This document shows positions 26,389-34,756 of a stretch of DNA of 46,916 nt, in pieces. Both the position numbers and the translations under genes were made by a program. The notes beneath the pieces are model-generated. The model did no database searches. It worked only from the letters and a program-made list of their open reading frames with translations, and had not been told where the DNA came from. The DNA comes from Clostridiales bacterium (GTDB lineage Bacteria > Bacillota > Clostridia > Lachnospirales > Lachnospiraceae): contig JAQYAS010000092.1 of the NCBI GenBank assembly GCA_029338615.1, positions 1 to 46,916 on the forward strand, in the 5' to 3' direction. The number at the start of each line of letters is the position of its first letter. Position 1 is the first letter of the stretch.

Positions 26389-27687
26389 GTGGCGGATTAC
26401 AGAGAGACTGTAGATTATATATTGGGTATTCCGCTTTTTGCACAGAAGATTGGAAAGGAGAATCTTTCCAGTCTTTTGTGCCGTTTGGGGAATCCTGAGA
26501 GAGCAGTGCCGGCAGTGCATGTGGCAGGTACCAATGGTAAAGGCAGTACATGCAGAGCACTTGCCCAGATGCTAAGTGAGAAGGGATACAGGGTAGGACT
26601 GTTTACATCTCCACACCTTGTGTCTATAAATGAGAGAATACAGATAAATGGTGAAATGATATCGGATGATGATTTTGCAGAAGTGTTCGAGACTGTGAAA
26701 GCACAATTTACACAGCATCCATCATTTTTTGAAGTTATGTTTGCCATGGCTGCTGTATATTTTTGTGAACAGAAATGTGACTTCGCGGTGTATGAGACAG
26801 GAATGGGTGGAAGGCTTGATGCGACAAATGTTCTTCAGCCGAGACTTACCATTATTACATCTGTTGGAATGGATCATATGGAATATCTTGGCGATACCCT
26901 GGAAAAGATAGCTGCAGAGAAAGCAGGGATTATCAAGCCGGGTATTCCTGTCATATATTTTCACCGTGATGAAGAATCAGCGAATGTTATAGAGGATACT
27001 GCCAGAGCGCGTAATTCAGCCATTATTCCGGTCGAAAAAGCAGATTATATAATAAATCATTTGGGGAACAAAACCATTGATTTTTCACTCCATAATCGGT
27101 ATTATAGTTATTGCAATTTACAGATAAAGAAGACATCACTCTATCAGATAGAGAATGTCAGCCTGGCAGTGGTAGCGTTTTCCATGCTTATGGATGATGA
27201 AAAAGTACCATCTGAGGTCACGGAGAAAGTGATTCGGACGGCCCTTACAAAGTTCTATTGGGAAGGAAGAATGGAAGAGATAGCACCGCATATATATGTA
27301 GATGGAGCACACAATGTCGAGGCGATATCTGCTTATGTTGAGACCATGGTAAGACTGCACGGTGGTGACCATAAGATCCTTGTATTTGCAGCGGTAAAGG
27401 ATAAGGATTACAGTGCCATGATACAACTGCTGACAGATAGTTTGATGTTCGATCATATCATAGTTACGAGTGTGGACAGCAGCCGGAGGGCAGATGCCTC
27501 AACTCTGGCGAAGTTGTTCAGGGAGAATACAGATGCTGATGTGACAGTCAGTGATGTGATAGATGATGCCATGGATATAGCAGTATCACTCAGACAGGAA
27601 AGAGATGATACCAACATATACTGTGTTGGATCGTTGTATCTGGTTGGAGGCGTCAAGAGATGGAGGAACAAACATGATCAATTTTGA
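26389..27687 (+). CDS. folC: Folylpolyglutamate synthase/dihydrofolate synthase
   Basis: FolC adds glutamate to folates, and in many bacteria first joins dihydropteroate to glutamate. It belongs to the Mur-ligase-like superfamily. The P-loop is GTNGKGST at residues 47-54, with SPHLVSINERIQING, the YETGMGGRLDATN motif and the later DGAHN segment typical of the family. The start is GTG with AAGGAGA upstream. The 432-aa length is normal. It begins 11 bp after queF. The gene end overlaps the start of a small ORF by 14 bp. Confidence 0.95.
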   Translation: MADYRETVDYILGIPLFAQKIGKENLSSLLCRLGNPERAVPAVHVAGTNGKGSTCRALAQMLSEKGYRVGLFTSPHLVSINERIQINGEMISDDDFAEVFETVKAQFTQHPSFFEVMFAMAAVYFCEQKCDFAVYETGMGGRLDATNVLQPRLTIITSVGMDHMEYLGDTLEKIAAEKAGIIKPGIPVIYFHRDEESANVIEDTARARNSAIIPVEKADYIINHLGNKTIDFSLHNRYYSYCNLQIKKTSLYQIENVSLAVVAFSMLMDDEKVPSEVTEKVIRTALTKFYWEGRMEEIAPHIYVDGAHNVEAISAYVETMVRLHGGDHKILVFAAVKDKDYSAMIQLLTDSLMFDHIIVTSVDSSRRADASTLAKLFRENTDADVTVSDVIDDAMDIAVSLRQERDDTNIYCVGSLYLVGGVKRWRNKHDQF

Positions 27688-27820
27688 TGAAGAGATAAAG
27701 AGATTCAAGCCGGCACTTGAGCTTGATCAGGCAGAGGATGCAATATACAGCAATGATCTCAAGGATATCATGGATGTGATGCAGGAGATGATGAGAGTTG
27801 CAAAGGAAGCTGAGAAATAG
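27674..27820 (+). CDS. Small 48-aa acidic protein, unrecognised
   Basis: This short ORF starts at an ATG inside the end of folC, 6-7 bases after a GGAGGA ribosome site, and ends 14 bp before the next gene. The product is acidic and mostly helical, with a methionine-rich C-terminal heptad (DIMDVMQEMMRVAKEAEK) that could form a coiled coil or an amphipathic helix. I do not recognise a family. The good ribosome site, coupled overlap and tight spacing on both sides make a real gene likely. A longer reading in the same frame exists upstream (from 27605) but lies wholly within folC. Confidence 0.65.
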   Translation: MINFDEEIKRFKPALELDQAEDAIYSNDLKDIMDVMQEMMRVAKEAEK

Positions 27821-27834
27821 GAGACTATACGGAT

Positions 27835-29346
27835 ATGGCGGATGTACTTAATTGTAAGCACTGCGGTGGAAAGATAGCTGTCACCGGTTATTGCACCAGA
27901 TGCGGGCTTAAGATAGATTACGTGAATAAGGCTCTCAACTCATCAAAGTACTATTATAATATAGGACTTGATAAAGCGAGAGTCAGGGATATGTCGGGTG
28001 CGGAGGAAGCACTTAAGCTGGCACTCAAATATGACAAGATGAATATAGATGCAAGAAACCTGCTTGGACTTGTATATTATGAGACAGGGGAGATAGTTCA
28101 GGCTCTCAGCCACTGGGTGGTGAGTGTGAATTATTTCGATGGCAAGAATGTTGCCAAGAGGTATATAAAGGAGATAAAATCCAATCCGCACAGGCTTGAG
28201 GCTGTCAATAACGTGACGCGCAAATATAATCAGGCACTGGTATATGCAAAACAGGGAAGTAAGGATCTGGCATTCATACAGCTCAGGAAGGTGTTGTCTG
28301 ATAATTCCAGATTTATACAGGGCTACCTGCTGCTGGCGCTCCTGTTTATAGATGAGGGCAGATATGATAAGGCCAGAAAAGCCCTTAAGAGGGTCATTAA
28401 GATAGACAGGACCAATCCTGTTGCTGTCAGATATTTTAATGAGATGGGTCACACGGATGAGGAGATCATGAACTTCAGGGATTATCCGCAGGAAGATTAT
28501 GATGTTGAATCTCTGTTTGTGGATGATCAGAAGAAACTGCTGGCAGGAAACAGTGAGGTTGATTTTGATGGTGAGCCTATCCCGGTGGGAAGGTATAAGG
28601 ATATCAACTTCTATAAATACTCTATAGCATATATTATAGCGGGTGTTGTGTTGGGACTTGCCGCTATGTGGACACTGATAATACCACACAGAGATAAGGC
28701 TGCAGATAACTCAGAGAGGGATCTGAAGGTAACATTCAGTCAGGAGATAGCAGACAAGAATGTGTCCATATCAGAGCTGCAGTCGCAGGTGGATTCTCTG
28801 AATACAAAGCTTACCAATGCTGAGACAGAGACCAAGACTTTGCAGAACCAGATTGCGAAGTATGGAGATTATGCTTCTCAGATCCTTTCAGAGGAGAATA
28901 AGACCAGGGTTCAGTCTGCCATATATAAATATGATAAGATGACATATGAGGCTGCAATAGACGACCTGAACAGGGTTCTTCAGGACACACCTAACAGTGA
29001 TGTTGCATTGTTCTATAAGGCAATGTGTTACCTTAAGTTATCAGATGACAATAATGCAACGCTTGTATTCAACGAATTGGTTAAAAATTGCCCTAATTCA
29101 GTATATTACACCATAGCATGTGACTATGCAGACAGTGATGCCATAGAGGAAGGAAAGACAAATGCGGCAAATGCTGTAAACAAAGCAGGGAATGCTTCAT
29201 ACGATGGAACAGGGGATGCATCGGCTGATGACAACTCATATGATGGCACTGATACAACAGACAGCACTGATACAACAGACAGCACTGATACAACCGATAA
29301 TTCATATACCGGAGATGGAACAGATGGGGACATAGATGGTATGTAA
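27835..29346 (+). CDS. Zinc-ribbon/TPR membrane protein with Thr-Asp tail
   Basis: A zinc ribbon of the CxxC-CxxC type (C7, C10, C20, C23) opens the protein. TPR-like helical repeats fill about residues 35-210, one membrane segment lies at about 262-284, a coiled coil runs from about 300 to 340, and a second TPR-like region covers about 355-430. The tail has three STDTTD-type repeats and is acidic. The topology suggests a cytoplasmic zinc-ribbon/TPR part and an outer coiled coil with TPR part, as in scaffold or assembly factors of the envelope; the function is unknown. It is placed directly before the sigma-F operon but a terminator divides them. AGGAG is 11 bases before the ATG. Confidence 0.8.
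   Translation: MADVLNCKHCGGKIAVTGYCTRCGLKIDYVNKALNSSKYYYNIGLDKARVRDMSGAEEALKLALKYDKMNIDARNLLGLVYYETGEIVQALSHWVVSVNYFDGKNVAKRYIKEIKSNPHRLEAVNNVTRKYNQALVYAKQGSKDLAFIQLRKVLSDNSRFIQGYLLLALLFIDEGRYDKARKALKRVIKIDRTNPVAVRYFNEMGHTDEEIMNFRDYPQEDYDVESLFVDDQKKLLAGNSEVDFDGEPIPVGRYKDINFYKYSIAYIIAGVVLGLAAMWTLIIPHRDKAADNSERDLKVTFSQEIADKNVSISELQSQVDSLNTKLTNAETETKTLQNQIAKYGDYASQILSEENKTRVQSAIYKYDKMTYEAAIDDLNRVLQDTPNSDVALFYKAMCYLKLSDDNNATLVFNELVKNCPNSVYYTIACDYADSDAIEEGKTNAANAVNKAGNASYDGTGDASADDNSYDGTDTTDSTDTTDSTDTTDNSYTGDGTDGDIDGM
29246..29299 (+). repeat. 18-bp tandem repeat (3 copies) encoding STDTTD
   Basis: GCACTGATACAACAGACA occurs at 29246-29263 and 29264-29281, with a third, slightly changed copy at 29282-29299. 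The near-identity at DNA level points to recent slippage, so copy number may vary among strains. Confidence 0.85.
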
Positions 29347-29372
29347 AAGAGCGAATCTTGAATTATAAGATA

Positions 29373-29416
29373 CAGAAGAAGACAGATCGACCAAGATCTC
29401 CTTCTTCTGTTTTTTT
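29373..29416 (+). terminator. Rho-independent terminator upstream of spoIIAA
   Basis: CAGAAGAAG (29373-29381) pairs with CTTCTTCTG (29401-29409), with an inner AGATC/GATCT pair, and seven T residues follow. It lies only 28 bp before the spoIIAA start, leaving little room for a spoIIA promoter downstream of it. Confidence 0.88.
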
Positions 29417-29443
29417 GTATATATATAAAATGGAGGCTCAGAA

Positions 29444-29791
29444 ATGAATATTTATGAAAAAATGGGAGATACTATCATAGTATATATGCCCAGAGAAGTG
29501 GACGATTATGCTGCAGGAAAAATGGTGGAGGGAACAGAGCAGGCGTTTGCAGAGGAAATGGTCAGACATGCAATATTTGATTTCAGCAGAACAACATTTA
29601 TGGACAGTTCAGGGATAGGACTGATAACCAGAAGATTCAGGCAATTGAGAGACAGGGGTGGCAGTGTAGGTGTAATAAATGTTAACAAGCGGCTGGACAG
29701 GATTCTTCTGATGTCAGGCATATACAGGATTGCAGCCAGGCTGGATAGTGGACAGGCAAATGAGAGACTAAATGATGTAGATGAAATATAA
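29444..29791 (+). CDS. spoIIAA: Anti-anti-sigma factor SpoIIAA
   Basis: SpoIIAA is the STAS-domain protein that, when unphosphorylated, binds SpoIIAB and frees sigma-F in the forespore. The switch motif FMDSSGIG is intact with the phosphorylated serine at about residue 56, aligned with Ser58 of Bacillus. The 115-aa length matches. A GGAGG-type site lies upstream. It opens a compact operon with spoIIAB (18-bp gap) and sigF. dacF, which often precedes it in Bacillus, is absent. Confidence 0.95.
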   Translation: MNIYEKMGDTIIVYMPREVDDYAAGKMVEGTEQAFAEEMVRHAIFDFSRTTFMDSSGIGLITRRFRQLRDRGGSVGVINVNKRLDRILLMSGIYRIAARLDSGQANERLNDVDEI

Positions 29792-29809
29792 AAAACAAGG
29801 AGAGCAGAG

Positions 29810-30250
29810 ATGATGGAGAAGAACAGGTTGATCATGGAGTTTGGTTGTGATGCGAGGAATGAAGCTGTGGCCAGAGTGGTGGTTGCAGCTATGATGACCA
29901 GGACAAATCCCACACTAAGTGAAGTGGAGGATGTAAAGACAGCGGTGTCGGAGGCAGTTACCAATTCGATAATTCATGGGTATGGATTGACTGAAGGGAA
30001 CATACTGCTTGAGACATATATAGAGGGGCGTACGGTGTACATAACGGTTACTGATCATGGATGTGGAATAGAGAATATAGAGAAAGCAATGGAACCTATG
30101 TATACGACGGTTACAGACGGAAGCAGATCGGGTATGGGATTTTCTTTTATGGAAGCATTTATGGACGGTTTGGAAGTTATATCAGACCGTGAGAATGGGA
30201 CTGTGGTGAAGATGAAAAAGATAATAGGAAAAAGTCAGGAGATATATTGA
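29810..30250 (+). CDS. spoIIAB: Anti-sigma-F factor/serine kinase SpoIIAB
   Basis: SpoIIAB holds sigma-F inactive and phosphorylates SpoIIAA, using a GHKL-type ATPase fold. The N-box EAVTNSIIHGYG (from E48), the DHGCGI G1 box and the GMGFSFM G2 box are all visible. The 146-aa length is standard. The start has two adjacent ATG codons (29810, 29813) with AAGGAGAG upstream. Its stop overlaps the sigF start by one base, so the anti-sigma factor and sigma factor are made from coupled translation. Confidence 0.95.
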   Translation: MMEKNRLIMEFGCDARNEAVARVVVAAMMTRTNPTLSEVEDVKTAVSEAVTNSIIHGYGLTEGNILLETYIEGRTVYITVTDHGCGIENIEKAMEPMYTTVTDGSRSGMGFSFMEAFMDGLEVISDRENGTVVKMKKIIGKSQEIY

Positions 30251-30924
30251 TGGCGGATAATCTTCATTTGCTAAAACTTGCAAAAGATGGAGACAGGGAA
30301 GCCAGGGACAGGCTGGTCACAGAGAATATGGGACTGGTTATGAGTATTGCAAAAAGATATGTTGGAAGGGGGCAGGATTTGGAGGATCTGGTGCAGATAG
30401 GCCTTATAGGTCTTATAAAGGCAGTGGACAGATTTGACACAGATTACGAAGTGAAATTCTCCACATATGCAGTGCCTCTTATACAGGGGGAACTCAGAAG
30501 GTTCCTTAGGGATGACGGAATTGTGAAGGTGGGAAGAGGTCTAAAAGCTTTGTATTATAAGGCGGAGAGGTACAGACAGGAGATTAGGAAGGCTCAGGGA
30601 AAAGAGCCTGGGGTTGATGAGATATGCAAAGCAATAGCTGTGTCCCCTGAGGATCTTATGATGGCCATGGAGGCGGCATCGGATGTAACCTGTATAGATG
30701 AGATAAATGATGAGATGACTGGCAGAGAAGAAGGAGACATGATAGTAGACAGATTGTATATCTACCAGATGCTTGATACTTTGTCGGAGAATGAGAGACG
30801 CTTGATAGTCATGAGATATTTTGAAAACAGGACACAGGGGCAGATAGGTAACACGCTGGGGATGAGTCAGGTACAGGTAAGCAGGCTTGAAAAGAAGATA
30901 CTGGAAAAACTTAGGAAACAATAA
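30250..30924 (+). CDS. sigF: RNA polymerase sigma factor sigma-F
   Basis: Sigma-F is the first forespore-specific sigma factor. Region 2 is seen in NMGLVMSIAKRYVGRGQDLEDLVQIGLIGLIKAVDRFD with the polymerase-binding and -10 parts. Region 3 follows, and region 4.2 is the C-terminal GQIGNTLGMSQVQVSRLEKKIL helix-turn-helix. At 224 aa it is typical for the sigF/sigG group; the sigF identity comes from the operon with spoIIAA and spoIIAB. The ATG at 30250 overlaps the spoIIAB TGA, with AGGAG 8 bases upstream. The spoVA genes follow on the same strand, as in Bacillus. Confidence 0.95.
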   Translation: MADNLHLLKLAKDGDREARDRLVTENMGLVMSIAKRYVGRGQDLEDLVQIGLIGLIKAVDRFDTDYEVKFSTYAVPLIQGELRRFLRDDGIVKVGRGLKALYYKAERYRQEIRKAQGKEPGVDEICKAIAVSPEDLMMAMEAASDVTCIDEINDEMTGREEGDMIVDRLYIYQMLDTLSENERRLIVMRYFENRTQGQIGNTLGMSQVQVSRLEKKILEKLRKQ

Positions 30925-31003
30925 AATATGGGATTATTTGGATAAATATCAGCCGTATACATGGATAGACTATTCTTAGAGTACAAGAACAGGAGAAATG
31001 TAT

Positions 31004-31627
31004 ATGGCTGATATTCTTTATTTAAAATTATCTGAAAGCTGTCTAGCAGAAAAAAGAAAAGTTAAAATAAAAGATGTGGCAACAGTTATGTCCCAAAATC
31101 CGGACCTTAAATACGGTGTAGAAAAACTGGAGTTGATGAATTTCTCGGGAAGCAAGGAGCAGCAGGTTATATCAGTGATGTATATTCTTGAGGTTATACA
31201 TGATAATTATGCAGACTGTCTTGTGGAAATTCTGGGAGCCACAGATGTTGTAGTTTATTACAGAACATATGATACCAGTGATAATGTAAAGCAGTTTCTA
31301 AAATTTCTTATGATTTGCTTCATTGCATTTTTCGGAGCAGGATTTTCCATAATGTCATATAACTCTGATGTAAATATGGCTGGCCAGCTTGATGTGATGC
31401 AGAATATATTTGTTGGACAGGATGCTGAGGCATTTCCTGTTGCCGGGATAGCGTACTCTCTGGGATTGTTTATAGGAATAATTGTATTTTTCAACCACGG
31501 TGTGAAAAAGAAATTTTCAGATGACCCGACTCCGCTTCAGGTTCAGATGAGGCAGTATGAGCAGGAGGTAAATCAGACGGTGATAACCGATGCAGCCAGA
31601 AAGAAGGAGAGTAGAGATGCTGATTAG
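31004..31627 (+). CDS. spoVAA: Stage V sporulation protein AA
   Basis: SpoVAA is part of the forespore membrane complex that moves Ca-dipicolinate into the spore and out at germination. The N-terminal half is a soluble domain (about 1-95) and two membrane segments follow near 103-125 and 142-165. The 207-aa length and position after sigF agree with the family. I chose the ATG at 31004 because AGGAG is 8 bases upstream; the ATG at 30998 is only 2 bases from it. The end overlaps spoVAB by 11 bp. A sigma-G promoter is expected in the 79-bp gap, but I could not identify one with confidence. Confidence 0.92.
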   Translation: MADILYLKLSESCLAEKRKVKIKDVATVMSQNPDLKYGVEKLELMNFSGSKEQQVISVMYILEVIHDNYADCLVEILGATDVVVYYRTYDTSDNVKQFLKFLMICFIAFFGAGFSIMSYNSDVNMAGQLDVMQNIFVGQDAEAFPVAGIAYSLGLFIGIIVFFNHGVKKKFSDDPTPLQVQMRQYEQEVNQTVITDAARKKESRDAD

Positions 31628-32033
31628 ATATACGTTGCTGGCACTGGCGTGTTTTGCCAGTGGTATAGCAATAGCAGGAGGATATTTTGCTTTTATATCA
31701 CTTATAGGTATATTCCCAAAGCTGCTTGAGAAAGTAAAAGGAGCAAGGCATTACATGATAATAGAATGCCTGCTTGCATACGGAGCGGGTATAGCAAATG
31801 TGTTGTATCTGTTCAATATCCCATTGCATATAACGTGGGCGGGATATGCAGTGATCTGTCTGTTTGGCGGAATATTTGTGGGATGCCTGGCCGGCGCACT
31901 GACGGAAGTGCTCAATGTTCTTCCGATTGCGTCGAGGAGATTTAATGTCAGAAGAAATATGCCATATGTAATATATGGACTGGCGGCAGGAAAACTGGTG
32001 GGATCACTCATCAGTGTCGCAATTATTATGTAA
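31617..32033 (+). CDS. spoVAB: Stage V sporulation protein AB
   Basis: SpoVAB is a small membrane protein of the SpoVA complex. Four or so hydrophobic segments cover most of the 138 residues, with the family-like features GGYFAFISLIGIFPKL near the start and LAGALTEVLNVLPI towards the end. The ATG at 31617 follows AAGGAGA and overlaps the end of spoVAA by 11 bp. Upstream in-frame codons have no ribosome site and lie inside spoVAA. Confidence 0.92.
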   Translation: MLIRYTLLALACFASGIAIAGGYFAFISLIGIFPKLLEKVKGARHYMIIECLLAYGAGIANVLYLFNIPLHITWAGYAVICLFGGIFVGCLAGALTEVLNVLPIASRRFNVRRNMPYVIYGLAAGKLVGSLISVAIIM

Positions 32034-32061
32034 AATATGAATTGCAGATAAGGAGGATATC

Positions 32062-32511
32062 ATGAAATTTGAACCAACGGAAAGTGATTATAATGAATAT
32101 GTGGAGAATGTTACTCCCACGTCATCAGTGCCGAGAAACTGTCTGTGGGCATTTCTTGTGGGGGGTATCATATGTACCATAGGACAGGGAATATTTGATC
32201 TGCTGGGATATATGGGGATCAAAGAGGACGAGGCCTATGCATATGTATCGCTCATACTTGTGCTTGTCAGTGTTATACTTACAAGCCTTAATCTCTATAA
32301 AAAGATCGCAAAGTTTGGTGGCGCCGGAGCTCTGGTTCCGATAACAGGGTTTGCAAATGGAGTGTGTGCACCTATAGTGGAATTTCAGACAGAGGGAGAA
32401 GTGTTCGGTAAAGGTGTCAAGGCTTTTACCATAGCGGGGCCTGTTATACTATATGGTATATTTACAAGCTGGGTGCTGGGAATAATATATTGGATAGTAT
32501 CTATATGGTGA
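32062..32511 (+). CDS. spoVAC: Stage V sporulation protein AC
   Basis: SpoVAC is a mechanosensitive-channel-like membrane protein of the SpoVA complex, thought to help release dipicolinate. The 149-aa protein has a short hydrophilic N-terminus and four hydrophobic segments. It includes the GAGALVPITGFANGVCAPIVEF segment (residues about 92-113), which is mirrored in SpoVAE. AAGGAGGA precedes the ATG. In most spore-formers spoVAD follows directly; here it is separated by 3.8 kb. Confidence 0.93.
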   Translation: MKFEPTESDYNEYVENVTPTSSVPRNCLWAFLVGGIICTIGQGIFDLLGYMGIKEDEAYAYVSLILVLVSVILTSLNLYKKIAKFGGAGALVPITGFANGVCAPIVEFQTEGEVFGKGVKAFTIAGPVILYGIFTSWVLGIIYWIVSIW

Positions 32512-32555
32512 ACAGGCTAAAAATATTTTTTTTAACAGTTTTTTTTGAACATTGG

Positions 32556-32583
32556 TTGACAATATGAAAAAAAATCACATAAT
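32556..32583 (+). promoter_or_regulatory. Predicted promoter of the DUF3783-VanW pair
   Basis: TTGACA (32556-32561) and CATAAT (32578-32583) are 16 bp apart, in an AT-rich gap after spoVAC. A sigma-A promoter here would make the two genes vegetative rather than part of forespore transcription. Confidence 0.6.
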
Positions 32584-32624
32584 GTGTATATGTTGACTAA
32601 AATGGCAGGAAAGAGGGAATACAC

Positions 32625-33005
32625 ATGAAAAAGCTTCTGGCAATCAATCTTTCCTCTGAAAAAAAGGATGTAATATGGCAGATATGTGACAGGATAGGCA
32701 TGATCCCACAGGAAGTTCCCCGTGCGTACTGGGGGATGAAAGTGAGAGACCTGTGCAGCGAAAAAGAGCTTGAGGAAGCAGATAACATCACATACTCGGG
32801 CAGAGACCTTAGCATGGATATGATAGTTCTTGAGGGAATCAGCAGCAGGGAACTGGATATATTTCTTGATGGCTACAAGTCATCAGGGTTGGATCCTGTA
32901 AAGCTGAAATCAATGGTGACGGATACCAACAGTAACTGGACTATAGAACAATTGTATTCAGAGCTTGCAAAGGAGTATCTGTTTTACAGGATGAGAGGAA
33001 GATAG
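32625..33005 (+). CDS. DUF3783-like small cytoplasmic protein
   Basis: The 126-aa product resembles the small Clostridia proteins grouped as DUF3783, on the basis of the VLEGISSRELDIFLDGYKSSG segment and the C-terminal TDTNSNWTIEQLYSELAKE. I am recalling the family from its pattern, so this name is tentative. No membrane segment, metal motif or catalytic residues are apparent. It is the first gene after a predicted vegetative promoter and sits inside the split spoVA locus, 23 bp before the VanW gene, so the two probably share a transcript. The function is unknown. Confidence 0.7.
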   Translation: MKKLLAINLSSEKKDVIWQICDRIGMIPQEVPRAYWGMKVRDLCSEKELEEADNITYSGRDLSMDMIVLEGISSRELDIFLDGYKSSGLDPVKLKSMVTDTNSNWTIEQLYSELAKEYLFYRMRGR

Positions 33006-33028
33006 TCCATAAAAAGGTAAGTAAAGTT

Positions 33029-34711
33029 ATGGCATACAAAAGAAAAAGAGTGTCATCAGAAAATGACAGGCAGAGATCGCAGAAAAAGAGAATATCAAGA
33101 GAGCAGAGAAGAAGGAAACAGCAACAGTATAAGATTATAAGCTGGATACTTACGGGAATATTTGTAATTATTTTCTATGCTGTAATATGTGCAGGTATTG
33201 GAAATCGCCGACTTTTTTCCAGGACAAGTATAAATGGTCTGGATGTAGGCGGTATGAAAAATGATGAGGCTGCCCGTGCTGTAGATGAGCAGTTCCGTAC
33301 AAAGTATGGAAAGGCTGATGTCGCAGTAAACCTTGATGGAGAGACCTATACGGTAGATGTATCACATGCACTGAATTATTCCAGTAAGAATGAGATCAGA
33401 GATATTCAGGATAAGACACACAGTTTCTGGCTTAGAGGATACAGATTTCTGGTATCGAAAACAACTGGAAGTGAATTCAATATCTATCCCAAGGTGGGAG
33501 ATAAGTCAGCGATAAAAGATGCAATATCTTCAAGTGACATGGTGAAAGTGGATTTGTCCAAAGATGATGGATATGTCATAGAGGATAAAAAGCTGATGAT
33601 CATCAAGGGACAGGGAAGTTATTCAATAAACAGGGATAAGCTGGTAAGCCTTATTGTAAAACAGGTGGAAAAGGGAGACTATGACACGGTTATAGAATGT
33701 CCTGTTGAATCATCTGATGTAAACCTGGACGAGGTATATGAGAGAGTTCACAGTGAGCCACAGAATCCAACACTTGATCCTGACAATAATTATGATTTGG
33801 TGGAGGCAAAAGATGGTGTCGATTTTGACCTGGACAGTGCAAAGACCAGTCTGACAGAAGCTAAGGATGGAGACAGGGTTGAGATACCGCTCACATATAC
33901 TCCGGCTGATATGACCACTGATGAATATAAGTCGTTGCTGTTCAGAGATGAACTTGGTTCATATAGCACAGAAGTTGAGGGCTCTGACAACAGAAAGACA
34001 AATGTAAAGCTTGCGGCAGAATACTGCGATGGAACGATTTTGATGCCGGGAGAATCTTTTTCATATAATCTGGGGGTTGGAGAACTCACTGAGGAACGTG
34101 GTTTCCGTCCGGGACCATCATATGCTGACGGTCAGTCAGTCATGGACATGGGTGGTGGTATATGTCAGGTATCTTCTACTATGTATATGGCATGTCTGTA
34201 TGCTAATCTGGAGATAGATGAGAGACATTGTCATCCATATCCATCGTCATATGTTCCGGCCGGTCTTGATGCCACAGTGGCATGGGGTGGATGTGACTTT
34301 ATATTCACCAACGATACGGATTATCCCATCAAACTGAGTACCACATATGATGGCTATTCCACATCCTGTACTATATGGGGAACGGTTACAGAACCGTTCA
34401 GCGTGGAATTGTATACAGAGACACTTGAGACAGAGCCATATGAGACCAAATACGAGCTGGACAAGAGCCTTGGAAAGGATGAACAGGTACTTGATACAGT
34501 TGGTATAGACGGTCTGACAATACAGTCATATAGAAGGGTATATGATGGAGATGGAAATGTAATTTCGGACAGTCCGGAGGCTGAGAGTGTATATTCCAGG
34601 AGAGATGAAGTATACAAGGTAGGCAAACTGCCAGGCGAAAAGAAAAACAAAAAGGACTCAACGGAGAAATCCACTGAAAACGAAGAAGATTCCACGGAAA
34701 AACAGGAATAA
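33029..34711 (+). CDS. VanW-domain cell-wall protein
   Basis: A VanW-type protein of 560 residues. The N-terminus (1-30) is highly basic, a membrane segment covers about 35-58, and the rest is extracytoplasmic. Two regions resemble the YoaR-like putative peptidoglycan-binding domain (about 70-320). The VanW domain follows (about 320-440), with DMGGGICQVSSTMYMACLYA and an HCHPYPSSYVPAGLDATVAWGG stretch. The C-terminus is Ser/Thr/Glu-rich and ends in a low-complexity STEKSTENEEDSTEK tail. Biochemical function is unknown; VanW is named from vancomycin gene clusters but is common in Firmicutes without resistance. It lies between spoVAC and spoVAD. Confidence 0.88.
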   Translation: MAYKRKRVSSENDRQRSQKKRISREQRRRKQQQYKIISWILTGIFVIIFYAVICAGIGNRRLFSRTSINGLDVGGMKNDEAARAVDEQFRTKYGKADVAVNLDGETYTVDVSHALNYSSKNEIRDIQDKTHSFWLRGYRFLVSKTTGSEFNIYPKVGDKSAIKDAISSSDMVKVDLSKDDGYVIEDKKLMIIKGQGSYSINRDKLVSLIVKQVEKGDYDTVIECPVESSDVNLDEVYERVHSEPQNPTLDPDNNYDLVEAKDGVDFDLDSAKTSLTEAKDGDRVEIPLTYTPADMTTDEYKSLLFRDELGSYSTEVEGSDNRKTNVKLAAEYCDGTILMPGESFSYNLGVGELTEERGFRPGPSYADGQSVMDMGGGICQVSSTMYMACLYANLEIDERHCHPYPSSYVPAGLDATVAWGGCDFIFTNDTDYPIKLSTTYDGYSTSCTIWGTVTEPFSVELYTETLETEPYETKYELDKSLGKDEQVLDTVGIDGLTIQSYRRVYDGDGNVISDSPEAESVYSRRDEVYKVGKLPGEKKNKKDSTEKSTENEEDSTEKQE

Positions 34712-34713
34712 AT

Positions 34714-34755
34714 AAAAGTTGCCAGATCTGCAGGACAGATTTGGCAACTTTTAAA
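34714..34755. terminator. Bidirectional terminator between vanW-like and clc genes
   Basis: AAAAGTTGCCAGATCT (34714-34729) pairs with AGATTTGGCAACTTTT (34737-34752) over 16 bp with one G-U pair. Both flanks are T-rich in the relevant direction, so it can serve the two convergent genes. It overlaps the clc stop region by position only. Confidence 0.88.
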
Positions 34756-34756
34756 A

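Noticed and set aside
27943-28689. 248-aa open frame on the reverse strand over the TPR gene
   Set aside because: Shadow of the zinc-ribbon/TPR gene; Ile/Tyr/His-rich composition without any motif.
29300-29360. Sigma-H promoter for spoIIAA at GGGGACAT...GCGAAT
   Set aside because: The match to the sigma-H consensus is partial and it lies upstream of a strong terminator, so I could not support it as a feature.
30925-31003. Sigma-G promoter before spoVAA (GTATA near 30955)
   Set aside because: A possible -35 is present but no -10 of the CATNNTA type occurs at the right spacing.
32512-32555. Terminator after spoVAC in the T-rich run
   Set aside because: There are long T-runs but only a weak AAAAATATTTTT stem, which is common in AT-rich DNA.
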